From positions 1 through 5,260 of the forward strand of contig JAIQGB010000312.1 of the NCBI GenBank assembly GCA_020072905.1: 5,260 nucleotides of DNA, given 5' to 3'. Source of the stretch: Terriglobia bacterium. GTDB lineage: Bacteria; Acidobacteriota; Terriglobia; UBA7540. The notes under the pieces were generated by a model, which did not search any database, was not told the DNA's origin, and saw only the letters and a list, made by a program, of their open reading frames with translations. This document shows, in pieces, positions 1 to 5,260 of this stretch. The stretch's first letter is position 1. Every line of letters starts with the position of its first letter. The position numbers and the translations under genes are program-made.

Positions 1-820
1 CATGCTGGTCATGGATGCGAGCCCCGATGACGGCCGGCTGGGTGAAGTCAAACGGCGTGCCTTTTACGCTACGCAGCTCGCCCGTGGGGATCAGGGTTTT
101 GTCCACGGGGGTAAAGCGGTCGGCGTTCAGCATGAGGACGTGGCCGAGGATGTCGCCTTTCCCGTCGCCGGCCAGGTTGAAGTAAGTGTGGTTGGTAAGG
201 TTGATGGGCGTCGCCTTGTCGGTGGTGGCGTGATAGGCGAGGATGAGTTCGTTTTGATCGGTCAGGGTATAGGTGACCCGCGCTTTCAGATTCCCGGGGT
301 AGCCCTCTTCACCGTCCGGGCTGGTGTATTTGAAGATGACGCCCACGCCCTTCTGGTTCTCGAACGGTTCGGCTTCCCACACCACCTTGTCGAAACCCTT
401 CAGGCCGCCGTGCAGGCTGTTCGGGCCGTTGTTTTTCGCCAGCGTGTATTCTTTGCCGTCGAGGGTGAACTTGCCGTTCGCGATGCGGTTCCCGTAACGT
501 CCGATGATGGCGCCGAAATAGGCGGTCTTCTTCAGGTAGCCGTCCAGCGAATCATAGCCGAGCGTGACGTCGTCGAACTGGCCGTTCTTGTCCGGGACCC
601 GCAAGGAGAGAATGATCCCGCCATAAGACATCACGCGGACTTCCATGCCATGCTGGTTCGTCAGTGTGTGGAGGTCGACGGGCTTCCCGTCGCCGGTCTT
701 CCCGAAGGCTTCCTTTTTGATCATGTGTTTCCTCGGTGGAGAAGATGAGGCCCCAGAACTTGCCCAAAGGGGGAACAGGGCCAGGCTAAGCAAGAACAGA
801 ATTGAGGATCGGTGAATCAT
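1..820 (-). CDS. galM: Galactose mutarotase (aldose 1-epimerase), 3'-truncated by window edge
   Basis: The enzyme interconverts alpha and beta anomers of aldoses such as galactose, glucose or arabinose. The frame read from the ATG at 820-818 is open to the window edge and gives 273 residues; the family is usually 340-380, so roughly the last quarter is missing. Family motifs are in order: GRYGNRI (residues 107-113, Arg112), NSLHGG (134-139, His137), NLTNHTYFNLAG (207-218, His211) and PFDF (256-259). Arg112, His137 and His211 match the spacing of the known substrate-binding Arg and two His of GalM enzymes (71, 96 and 170 in the Lactococcus enzyme). The active-site Asp and the catalytic Glu would lie beyond the edge. 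Residues 1-25 look like a Sec signal peptide: Arg4, then a hydrophobic run, then a small-residue region, suggesting periplasmic location. A second in-frame ATG at 724 has a better ribosome site and would remove this signal. The gene lies 142 bp downstream of the arabinofuranosidase on the same strand and may be co-transcribed with it. Confidence 0.93.
   Translation of the reverse strand, partial: MIHRSSILFLLSLALFPLWASSGASSSPPRKHMIKKEAFGKTGDGKPVDLHTLTNQHGMEVRVMSYGGIILSLRVPDKNGQFDDVTLGYDSLDGYLKKTAYFGAIIGRYGNRIANGKFTLDGKEYTLAKNNGPNSLHGGLKGFDKVVWEAEPFENQKGVGVIFKYTSPDGEEGYPGNLKARVTYTLTDQNELILAYHATTDKATPINLTNHTYFNLAGDGKGDILGHVLMLNADRFTPVDKTLIPTGELRSVKGTPFDFTQPAVIGARIHDQH
725..734 (-). promoter_or_regulatory. 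Shine-Dalgarno-like site before an internal ATG of the mutarotase
   Basis: On the minus strand GAGGA (734-730) lies 5 nt before the in-frame ATG at 724-722 (Met33 of the long form). The upstream ATG at 820 has no clear Shine-Dalgarno sequence. This makes a cytoplasmic start at 724 a real alternative. However, the intervening 32 residues form a convincing signal peptide, which is hard to explain if they are untranslated. Confidence 0.4.
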
Positions 821-916
821 GATCGCACCGCAAAAGTCAGATTCATGAGAGGCCGCTCGGTGGGAGGCGCAAGTCCCTGCAGCCTCTCCTCAGGCTCAAA
901 ACGATTGGCCGCCGAA

Positions 917-945
917 ATTCTCGCAGGATTGTGACAGAGAGTAAA
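917..945 (-). promoter_or_regulatory. Candidate sigma70-like promoter for the mutarotase
   Basis: In the 142-bp gap after the arabinofuranosidase stop, the minus strand has TTTACT (945-940) and GAGAAT (922-917) separated by exactly 17 bp. Each matches 4 of 6 consensus bases. If real, the mutarotase has its own promoter with a leader of about 90 nt; if not, it depends on readthrough from the upstream gene. Weak matches like this are common by chance. Confidence 0.2.
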
Positions 946-962
946 GCCTCCTGCCGAGGGAT

Positions 963-2588
963 TCAGCCTTCCACCTCGAATTCCAGCCAGGAGATCGAGT
1001 GCCGCGGGAAGCGGTACTCCCAGCGGCTGCCTGCCGCGCTGAGTGTGAGTTCCTGCGTGCTCACCGCGCGGGGATTCTCAAAGGTATTTTGCGCGTCGGG
1101 CTCGGAGCCGGTGATGAGGAAAGCGCGCCCGCCGGGCTTCGCGCGCACTCCGGCGAGATCGACCGTGCCGACCACGTCGCCCTCCTTGCGGCGGTTGACG
1201 ACCGCCAGCGCCAGCCGCCGCTTTTCCTCGTCGTAGGTCGCGGAGGCGTCGAGATACATCGGGCTGCCGAAATTCTTCGTCTCGAAGCGCGGGGCCTCGA
1301 CAAAGACATCGAGGGCGATGGGGCCGGAGCGATTCGCGTAAAGTTCGAGAGGGAAGTACGTCGTGCGCAGAAGCAGCCCGGTCGGGGTGGTGTAGATCAC
1401 CGCGATGTCGTTGACGAGTTGCGCCAGGTTCGCCAGGCGCACGGTCCGGCAATTGCGCTCCAACGCGTTGAGCGCGGTCGCCAGCCAGAGCGCGTCGCGC
1501 AGGTTGTAGGAAATCTCGAATTTGTGCGGGTCGTCGCGCTTCTGCCCGTCGCGCCAATTGTTGAGGATGTTCCACTCGTCGAAAGCCGTCCGCACGGGCG
1601 GCGACTTGCGCGCCTTCTGCGAGACGGTTTCTGCCACCATTCCCGAGGTGCGGATGGTCGCTTCCATCTGGGCGACCCCGCCCAGAATCTCGTAATAGTC
1701 CTTCAGCTCGTCGGTCACGGTGTAGTGGTGCGCGGAAATGTAATCGACGTGCCGCACCAGCGCTTCCAGCACCGGCCGGTCCCAGTCCGGGTCGCCGCTG
1801 CCGCAGGCGACGAGCTGGATGCTGGGGTCCATCCATTTCATCACCTTCGCGAACTCCACCGCGGAAGTGGCGTAGTCCTGAGCGTTCTTGTGGCCGATCT
1901 GCCACTCGCCGTAAATCTCGTTGCCGACACCCCAGTATTTGACGCGGTACGGTTCGGCGTGCCCGTATTTCTTGCGCAGATCGGAGAAGTACGTTCCACC
2001 GGGATGATTGCAGTACTCCACCCAGCGACTGGCCTCATCGAGCGTGCCGTTGCCCACATTGACGCAGATGTAGGGCTCGGCGCCCAGCTTGTGGCAATAG
2101 GCAATGAACTCGTCGGTGCCGAAGCGATTCGTCTCGCGCTGGAACCAGGCAAGGTCGTAGCGGGCCGGCCGGACGTCCTTGGGGCCAACGGCGTCCTGCC
2201 AGTGGTAGCCGGAAACAAAATTCCCCCCCGGCCAGCGCAGTTGCGTGACGTGAAGCTTGCGCGCGGCTTCCAGCACGTCCTGGCGGAAGCCCTCCGCGTC
2301 CGCGAGCTGGGAGCCCTCATCGTAAACTCCCCCGTAGATGCACCGGCCGAGGTGCTCGATGAAATTCCCGAAGAGGTTCGGGTCGATCGTGCCCAATTGT
2401 CGCTCGGGATCGAGCTTGAGTTTGGCGGTGAGCGGTTCGGCGGGCGTCTCGGCGAAGGCCGCGCGCGCCCGCTTTCCCGCCACCGCACGCGCGGCGGCCA
2501 GGCTCAAACCGGCCATGCCCATCTTGCGCACGAATTCCCGCCGCGAATATCCAGGCGTGGTGCGCAGACGCGAACCTTGAGGATCCAT
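963..2588 (-). CDS. abfA: GH51 alpha-L-arabinofuranosidase with Tat export signal
   Basis: This 541-residue retaining glycoside hydrolase of family GH51 removes terminal alpha-L-arabinofuranosyl groups from arabinoxylan, arabinan or arabinogalactan. Residues 15-22 (SRREFVRK) are a twin-arginine motif, followed by a hydrophobic stretch at about 23-37 and a possible cleavage after AFA at about 46, so the folded enzyme is probably exported. The catalytic barrel covers about 60-400 and a C-terminal beta-sandwich covers the rest. Active-site residues of the family are all present: Glu78 (FIEH), Arg118 and Asn123 (LRWPGGNF), Asn223 with acid/base Glu224 (GVGNE), His287 and Tyr289 (SAHHYT), nucleophile Glu338 (FDEWN) and Gln390 (LAQLVN). 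The ATG at 2588 is chosen because a strong GGAGGAGGAG precedes it and the Tat signal follows at normal distance; the frame stays open upstream to 2747 but that extension would bury the signal. A few GH51 members are endoglucanases, so substrate is inferred. The symbol is by family; the best-known AbfA enzymes are cytoplasmic, unlike this one. Confidence 0.96.
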   Translation of the reverse strand: MDPQGSRLRTTPGYSRREFVRKMGMAGLSLAAARAVAGKRARAAFAETPAEPLTAKLKLDPERQLGTIDPNLFGNFIEHLGRCIYGGVYDEGSQLADAEGFRQDVLEAARKLHVTQLRWPGGNFVSGYHWQDAVGPKDVRPARYDLAWFQRETNRFGTDEFIAYCHKLGAEPYICVNVGNGTLDEASRWVEYCNHPGGTYFSDLRKKYGHAEPYRVKYWGVGNEIYGEWQIGHKNAQDYATSAVEFAKVMKWMDPSIQLVACGSGDPDWDRPVLEALVRHVDYISAHHYTVTDELKDYYEILGGVAQMEATIRTSGMVAETVSQKARKSPPVRTAFDEWNILNNWRDGQKRDDPHKFEISYNLRDALWLATALNALERNCRTVRLANLAQLVNDIAVIYTTPTGLLLRTTYFPLELYANRSGPIALDVFVEAPRFETKNFGSPMYLDASATYDEEKRRLALAVVNRRKEGDVVGTVDLAGVRAKPGGRAFLITGSEPDAQNTFENPRAVSTQELTLSAAGSRWEYRFPRHSISWLEFEVEG

Positions 2589-2591
2589 GGA

Positions 2592-2601
2592 CTCCTCCTC
2601 C
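2592..2601 (-). promoter_or_regulatory. Strong Shine-Dalgarno site deciding the arabinofuranosidase start
   Basis: The minus strand reads GGAGGAGGAG, ending 3 nt before the ATG at 2588-2586, so an AGGAGG core sits at normal spacing. It decides between this ATG and the in-frame codon at 2747, which would add 53 residues ahead of the Tat signal. Confidence 0.8.
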
Positions 2602-2685
2602 GGCGCGAGACTTTTCCTCTGAACCGCGACGAGACCGCGCCGTCCATCCGCCTTGATGCCTTCCCCCTCTTTTTCGACGGGGCGA

Positions 2686-2714
2686 AAGCTAACACAGACG
2701 GAGGGAGCGGGCAA
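2686..2714 (-). promoter_or_regulatory. Candidate sigma70-like promoter for the arabinofuranosidase
   Basis: On the minus strand TTGCCC (2714-2709) and TAGCTT (2691-2686) are separated by exactly 17 bp. The -35 matches 4 of 6 consensus bases and the -10 matches 3 of 6, within a locally AT-richer patch. The leader to the ATG at 2588 would be roughly 90 nt. The position and spacing are plausible but the match is imperfect. Confidence 0.33.
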
Positions 2715-2785
2715 TCGGAGATCGGGAGAGACGGCGAGGGAGATCAACTCCTCCCCACTGCGGCCCAGGTTTGACGTTGACTAGC

Positions 2786-2815
2786 GGGCGGCGGTCTGGC
2801 AGTTTCGTGCCGCCC
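2786..2815. repeat. GC-rich inverted repeat in the divergent region
   Basis: GGGCGGC (2786-2792) and GCCGCCC (2809-2815) are perfect 7-bp inverted repeats with a 16-nt spacer. A shorter competing hairpin, GGCA (2798-2801) with TGCC (2808-2811), shares the right arm. It lies upstream of both genes and could be an operator or leader structure. In DNA this GC-rich a 7-bp palindrome may also be chance. No T-tract follows on either strand, so it is not a typical terminator. Confidence 0.35.
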
Positions 2816-2894
2816 CCGGTGTGAGCGTGGCTCGCGGAACGAATCCGATGCCGGACACACGCGGAGCGCAACAAGTCCGCGGGGAGAACACGGG

Positions 2895-3857
2895 TTGCTT
2901 CGACTGACGCGTTTGCGCGACTGGGCGCTGCTGCTGGTCTCGAATCTGATCTGGGCCAGCCAGTTCGTGATGGTGAAGGTCGTGCAGCGGCAGATGGGGC
3001 CGGTCTTCGCCACATTCTTCCCCATGACGCTGGCGACGCTGCTGCTCGTCCCCATCGTCCGCCACGCACGCCAGCGGGCGGGGGACGACTCCTCGCGGCT
3101 CCCCACGCGCGACATCCTGGAATTCATTCTGATCGGCGTGTTCGGACAGGTGGTGGCGCAACTGTTCATCACCTGGGGCGTGCGCTGGGCAAACGCCTCG
3201 AACGCCGCGCTGCTGATGCTGGCGCTGCCCGTTTCGACCGCGGTCATGGCCTACTTCTTCCTCGGCGAGCGCATGACGCGCGTGCGCTGGATCAGCTTCG
3301 CGCTGGCCATCGCCGGAGTGATCGAGTGCTCGGGGATCGACTGGAAGGACCTGAACTTTCCGACCGGCGGCCGGTTCTTTCTCGGCAACCTGATGATCTT
3401 TCTGAGCGTCAACGGCAGCGCCTTTTACAACGCCTACAGCAAGAAACTGCTGGGCCGCTATTCGCCCTTGCTCGTGCTGCTTTACAGCTACTACGCGGTC
3501 TTTGCCTTCATGTTGCCCATTGTGCTCTACACGGAGCCGCAAGGCTTTCAGAACCTGCCCCTCTACTCGCCGACCGTCTGGCTGGGGATCGCGGTGCTGG
3601 CGCTGTTCCAATACTTTCTCTCCATGGTGATCTTTCTGCACGTCCTCACGCGCCTGGATGCCACGCAGGCGGGGCTTTCCAATTACCTCATTCCGTTTTT
3701 CGGTGTTGTCATCGCCGCGATCGTGCTGCACGAGCGATTGACGGGCTTCATGGTGGCGGGAGGCGTTCTGGTCCTGACGAGCACGCTGCTCATCACCGTC
3801 TACGAAGAACGACGAGCGCGGGCCGAGGCCAAAGCCCCGGCGGGAAGCGCGCTGTGA
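2895..3857 (+). CDS. EamA/DMT-family transporter (RhaT/YdcZ-like permease)
   Basis: This 320-residue inner-membrane protein belongs to the drug/metabolite transporter superfamily. It has two EamA repeats and about ten predicted helices (near residues 10-29, 36-55, 73-92, 100-121, 131-147, 160-180, 190-212, 225-248, 257-278 and 284-303). Each half ends in the EamA hallmark, an acidic-basic pair after helix 4 or 9: FFLGERMT (121-128) and VLHERLTG (277-284), each followed by a glycine-containing helix. The C-terminal tail is Arg/Ala-rich and cytoplasmic in the usual topology. The substrate cannot be read from sequence; family members export amino acids, metabolites or drugs, or import sugars. 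The start is TTG at 2895, with GGGGAG (2881-2886) 8 nt before it; an in-frame TGA at 2778-2780 closes the frame upstream and there is no in-frame ATG or GTG between. It diverges from the arabinofuranosidase, so a shared role in arabinose use is possible but unproven. Confidence 0.93.
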   Translation: MLRLTRLRDWALLLVSNLIWASQFVMVKVVQRQMGPVFATFFPMTLATLLLVPIVRHARQRAGDDSSRLPTRDILEFILIGVFGQVVAQLFITWGVRWANASNAALLMLALPVSTAVMAYFFLGERMTRVRWISFALAIAGVIECSGIDWKDLNFPTGGRFFLGNLMIFLSVNGSAFYNAYSKKLLGRYSPLLVLLYSYYAVFAFMLPIVLYTEPQGFQNLPLYSPTVWLGIAVLALFQYFLSMVIFLHVLTRLDATQAGLSNYLIPFFGVVIAAIVLHERLTGFMVAGGVLVLTSTLLITVYEERRARAEAKAPAGSAL

Positions 3858-3891
3858 CCGTCTGGCGTTTCCTCCCGCCACCGACATGTTG

Positions 3892-3897
3892 TAAACT
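3892..3897 (+). promoter_or_regulatory. Candidate -10 box upstream of the repeat protein
   Basis: TAAACT stands in an AT-richer patch in the 76-bp gap after the transporter stop, about 37 nt before the chosen ATG at 3934. It matches 4 of 6 consensus bases. No good -35 box is seen 16-18 bp upstream, so co-transcription with the transporter remains equally possible. Confidence 0.22.
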
Positions 3898-3933
3898 AGG
3901 GGGGAATCGTTCTGGGTGAGGTGTCAAACAGCC

Positions 3934-5166
3934 ATGTTGAATCGTATTGAAGGGTTGGTTTCGGCTCTCGCAGTAATGGCGGAAGGATGCGGGAAGAATG
4001 CTTGGGTCTTGCTTGCGCCCATCCTGTTCGTCGCGTTGCTGGCGGTGGCGACGGCGGCCCCGGCGCGGGGCCAAGTCGAAATTCTCACCCCGACGGCGCC
4101 GCCCGCCACGAAGCAGGATGAGAAACAGCCCGAGAAGCCGGCGGCGAACTCGGCTGAGAAACCGGCTGACCAGCAGGCGCAGCCCGAGGCGCAGGCGGAA
4201 GAGCCTGCGCCTTCCTCGGAAGAACCCGACCAAAACAAGAGCCGGACCTATACGATGCGGAACGGCACGCTGACTTATGGGCGCACGGAACAAACCCAGA
4301 AGAAGAAGACCGTGGACGGCGAGATCGAAACGCAGCGCGTGAGCATGCCTTCCTACGCGGGTGACCGGCGCGTGATTATGGAAAGGGAAGTCCGCACCAA
4401 GACGCTGCCCGACGGGACGATCGAAAAGGAGTACGTGCTCAAAAATCCTGACGGCTCCGACCGCTTGGCACCCACGGAAATCATCCGCGAGCGGATCAAG
4501 AAGACCGGCGACACCACGACGACCGAGCGGGAGATCTTGGGGACTGATTACGCCGGCCACTGGACGCCCATCCGCAAGGAGCAGGTCACGGAGAATGGGA
4601 CCAAGGAAGATAAGCAGAGCGTGAAGGAAGTTCGCATCCCGTCTCTTGAGGGCGGCTGGCGCGTGGTGGATCGGGAAGTGACGTCGGAGAAGGCGACGGA
4701 GGCAGGCACAGAATCGCGCTCCGTCCGCCAGACTCCGGACGCTTACGGGCGGCTCTCCGATTATGAGGTGAAGCAGGAACGCACGACGACGGAGGATGGC
4801 AAGGAGAAGAAAGAAGTCACCACCACGCGGCGCGATTCGCAGGACGCCGACCACCCCAAGTTTTTCCTGGTGGAACACACCGTGTCCGAGCAGACGAAGT
4901 CTCCGGACGGCAAGACGACGACGAAATCCACGACCGAGTCCGATCTGCTGGCGGGCGGCGCAACGCGGAATATCACTCCCGGTGCGCCCCCATTGGTCGA
5001 ACAAAAGACTGAAGTGGAAACGCCCGGTCAGGACGGCGCCTCACGCAAGGTCACGACGGTCGAGGAGCGCGGAGCGGTCGACCGCCAGATGCGGCCCTCA
5101 CACCAGGTGATTCAGGAAACGGACCGCTCAGGCCACGTTCGGCAGATCTTCATTCTCATGGAGTGA
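3934..5166 (+). CDS. Uncharacterised exported protein with ~33-residue tandem repeats
   Basis: I do not recognise this 410-residue protein and assign no function. Residues 22-42 form one hydrophobic segment ending in small residues (ATAAPARGQ), so it is either a cleaved signal peptide or a membrane anchor. Residues 50-100 are a Pro/Glu/Ala/Gln-rich, probably disordered linker. From about 110 to the end the chain is a series of degenerate 32-36-residue units rich in Thr, Glu, Lys and Arg. Each has a Gly-x-(aromatic or Arg) start, alternating hydrophobic/charged residues, a central DG-type turn and often a PD/PS near its end, which suggests paired beta strands. The mature part has no cysteine and no catalytic motif I recognise. 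The ATG at 3934 follows GAGGTG (3918-3923). Alternatives are GTG at 3916, with AGGGGGG upstream, and ATG at 3976, which gives a shorter, more classical signal peptide but lacks a ribosome site. It follows the transporter by 76 bp on the same strand. Confidence 0.85.
   Translation: MLNRIEGLVSALAVMAEGCGKNAWVLLAPILFVALLAVATAAPARGQVEILTPTAPPATKQDEKQPEKPAANSAEKPADQQAQPEAQAEEPAPSSEEPDQNKSRTYTMRNGTLTYGRTEQTQKKKTVDGEIETQRVSMPSYAGDRRVIMEREVRTKTLPDGTIEKEYVLKNPDGSDRLAPTEIIRERIKKTGDTTTTEREILGTDYAGHWTPIRKEQVTENGTKEDKQSVKEVRIPSLEGGWRVVDREVTSEKATEAGTESRSVRQTPDAYGRLSDYEVKQERTTTEDGKEKKEVTTTRRDSQDADHPKFFLVEHTVSEQTKSPDGKTTTKSTTESDLLAGGATRNITPGAPPLVEQKTEVETPGQDGASRKVTTVEERGAVDRQMRPSHQVIQETDRSGHVRQIFILME
4261..5163 (+). 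repeat. Protein-level tandem repeat array (about nine degenerate ~33-aa units)
   Basis: Residues 110-410 of the exported protein divide into units beginning near residues 110, 143, 176, 208, 240, 272, 305, 341 and 382. The first six are 32-33 residues long. Units 2 to 6 open with GDRRV, DRLAP, GHWTP, GGWRV and GRLSD. A turn near mid-unit appears as VDGE, PDGT, TGDT, ENGT, EAGT, EDGK and PDGK in units 1 to 7. Unit boundaries carry PSYA, NPDGS, TDYA, PSLE and TPDAY. The last two units are degenerate. The repeat is visible in protein but not as clean DNA repeats, which suggests old duplications rather than recent slippage. Confidence 0.7.
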
Positions 5167-5214
5167 GCGCGCGTTTTTGAAGTTGCTTGAGAGTTCGAGT
5201 AAGGGAGGGAAAAC

Positions 5215-5260
5215 TCAGGCGTCGCTGTTGGTCGCGTCGACATCGCCCAGATCACCTGCC
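5215..5260 (-). CDS. Possible C-terminus of a convergent gene, truncated by window edge
   Basis: On the minus strand a frame enters from the right edge and ends at a TGA (5217-5215), giving a short acidic tail, AGDLGDVDATNSDA. The composition (Asp-rich, GC-rich codons) is compatible with the end of a real protein that converges on the repeat-protein gene with a 48-bp gap. Fifteen codons are far too few to be sure and no family can be named. Confidence 0.3.
   Translation of the reverse strand, partial: AGDLGDVDATNSDA

Larger units (their letters stand above)
2589..2894. other. Divergent intergenic region between arabinofuranosidase and EamA transporter
   Basis: This 306-bp stretch lies between the two divergent start codons. 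I see no credible gene in it: the arabinofuranosidase frame runs open to 2747, but its translation there (Arg/Lys/Glu-rich, 53 residues) resembles no domain and precedes a proper start. The stretch holds the Shine-Dalgarno sites of both genes, a candidate promoter for the minus-strand gene and a GC-rich inverted repeat. No strong promoter for the plus-strand gene is visible; TTGACG and TTGACT occur at 2771-2782 but without a good -10 box. Confidence 0.7.

Noticed and set aside
2..748. Plus-strand 248-residue ORF
   Set aside because: It is antisense to the mutarotase, whose motifs are unmistakable; its translation shows no domain.
881..896. Short hairpin (AGCCT / AGGCT) between arabinofuranosidase and mutarotase
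   Set aside because: It has only a 5-bp stem with no T-tract on either strand, so it is not supported as a terminator or attenuator.
2589..2747. N-terminal extension of the arabinofuranosidase to 2747
   Set aside because: It would place 53 residues before the Tat motif and ignore the strong Shine-Dalgarno site in front of the ATG at 2588. It would also include the candidate promoter.
999..2774. Plus-strand 591-residue ORF opposite the arabinofuranosidase
   Set aside because: It is a long shadow frame produced by GC-rich codon use. Its translation is Val/Arg/Gly/Ala-rich without domain motifs, whereas the minus strand has every GH51 catalytic residue.
2781..3887. Minus-strand 368-residue ORF opposite the EamA transporter
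   Set aside because: Its Gln/Arg/His/Asp-rich low-complexity translation is typical of antisense to a membrane protein. The plus strand has ten helices and EamA motifs.
3793..5004. Minus-strand 403-residue Arg/Leu-rich ORF opposite the repeat protein
   Set aside because: The plus-strand frame has a ribosome site, a signal-like segment and periodic repeats; the minus frame shows only Arg/Leu-rich low complexity and overlaps the end of the transporter gene.
5167..5214. Terminator after the repeat protein
   Set aside because: A T5 run at about 5173-5177 follows GCGCGC, but no stable stem-loop with a proper stem length is present.
1..5260. CRISPR array, tRNA/rRNA, insertion sequence or defence system
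   Set aside because: I found no direct DNA repeats with spacers, no tRNA-like or rRNA segments, no transposase motifs and no nuclease or toxin-antitoxin signatures.

Overview
The window is GC-rich bacterial DNA with strong Shine-Dalgarno sites, a Tat-type export signal and no sign of mobile elements, RNA genes or CRISPR. The mix of exported plant-polysaccharide enzymes and a secreted, Thr/Glu/Lys-rich repeat protein resembles soil Acidobacteriota (or less likely Verrucomicrobiota). That placement is an impression from gene content, not a measured result.

Left half, minus strand: a GH51 alpha-L-arabinofuranosidase with a Tat signal (2588 to 963) is followed 142 bp downstream on the same strand by a galactose mutarotase (aldose 1-epimerase). 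The mutarotase starts at 820 and runs off the left edge, so only its N-terminal 273 residues are visible. The arabinofuranosidase would release L-arabinofuranose from hemicellulose, pectin or arabinogalactan side chains. A mutarotase would equilibrate the anomers of released sugars. Both carry N-terminal export signals as annotated, which suggests sugar processing outside the cytoplasm.

Middle: a 306-bp intergenic region (2589-2894) separates divergent genes. It holds the arabinofuranosidase Shine-Dalgarno site, a candidate sigma70-like promoter for that gene, and a 7-bp GC-rich inverted repeat.

Right half, plus strand: a ten-helix EamA/DMT-family transporter (2895-3857, TTG start) is followed 76 bp later by an unrecognised secreted or membrane-anchored protein (3934-5166). 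That protein has a Pro/Glu/Ala-rich linker and then about nine degenerate tandem repeats of 32-36 residues. It is the least explained and most interesting object here. The last ~95 bp contain no plus-strand gene. A short minus-strand open frame (5215-5260) may be the C-terminus of a convergent gene. I see no strong evidence for a larger new multi-gene system.
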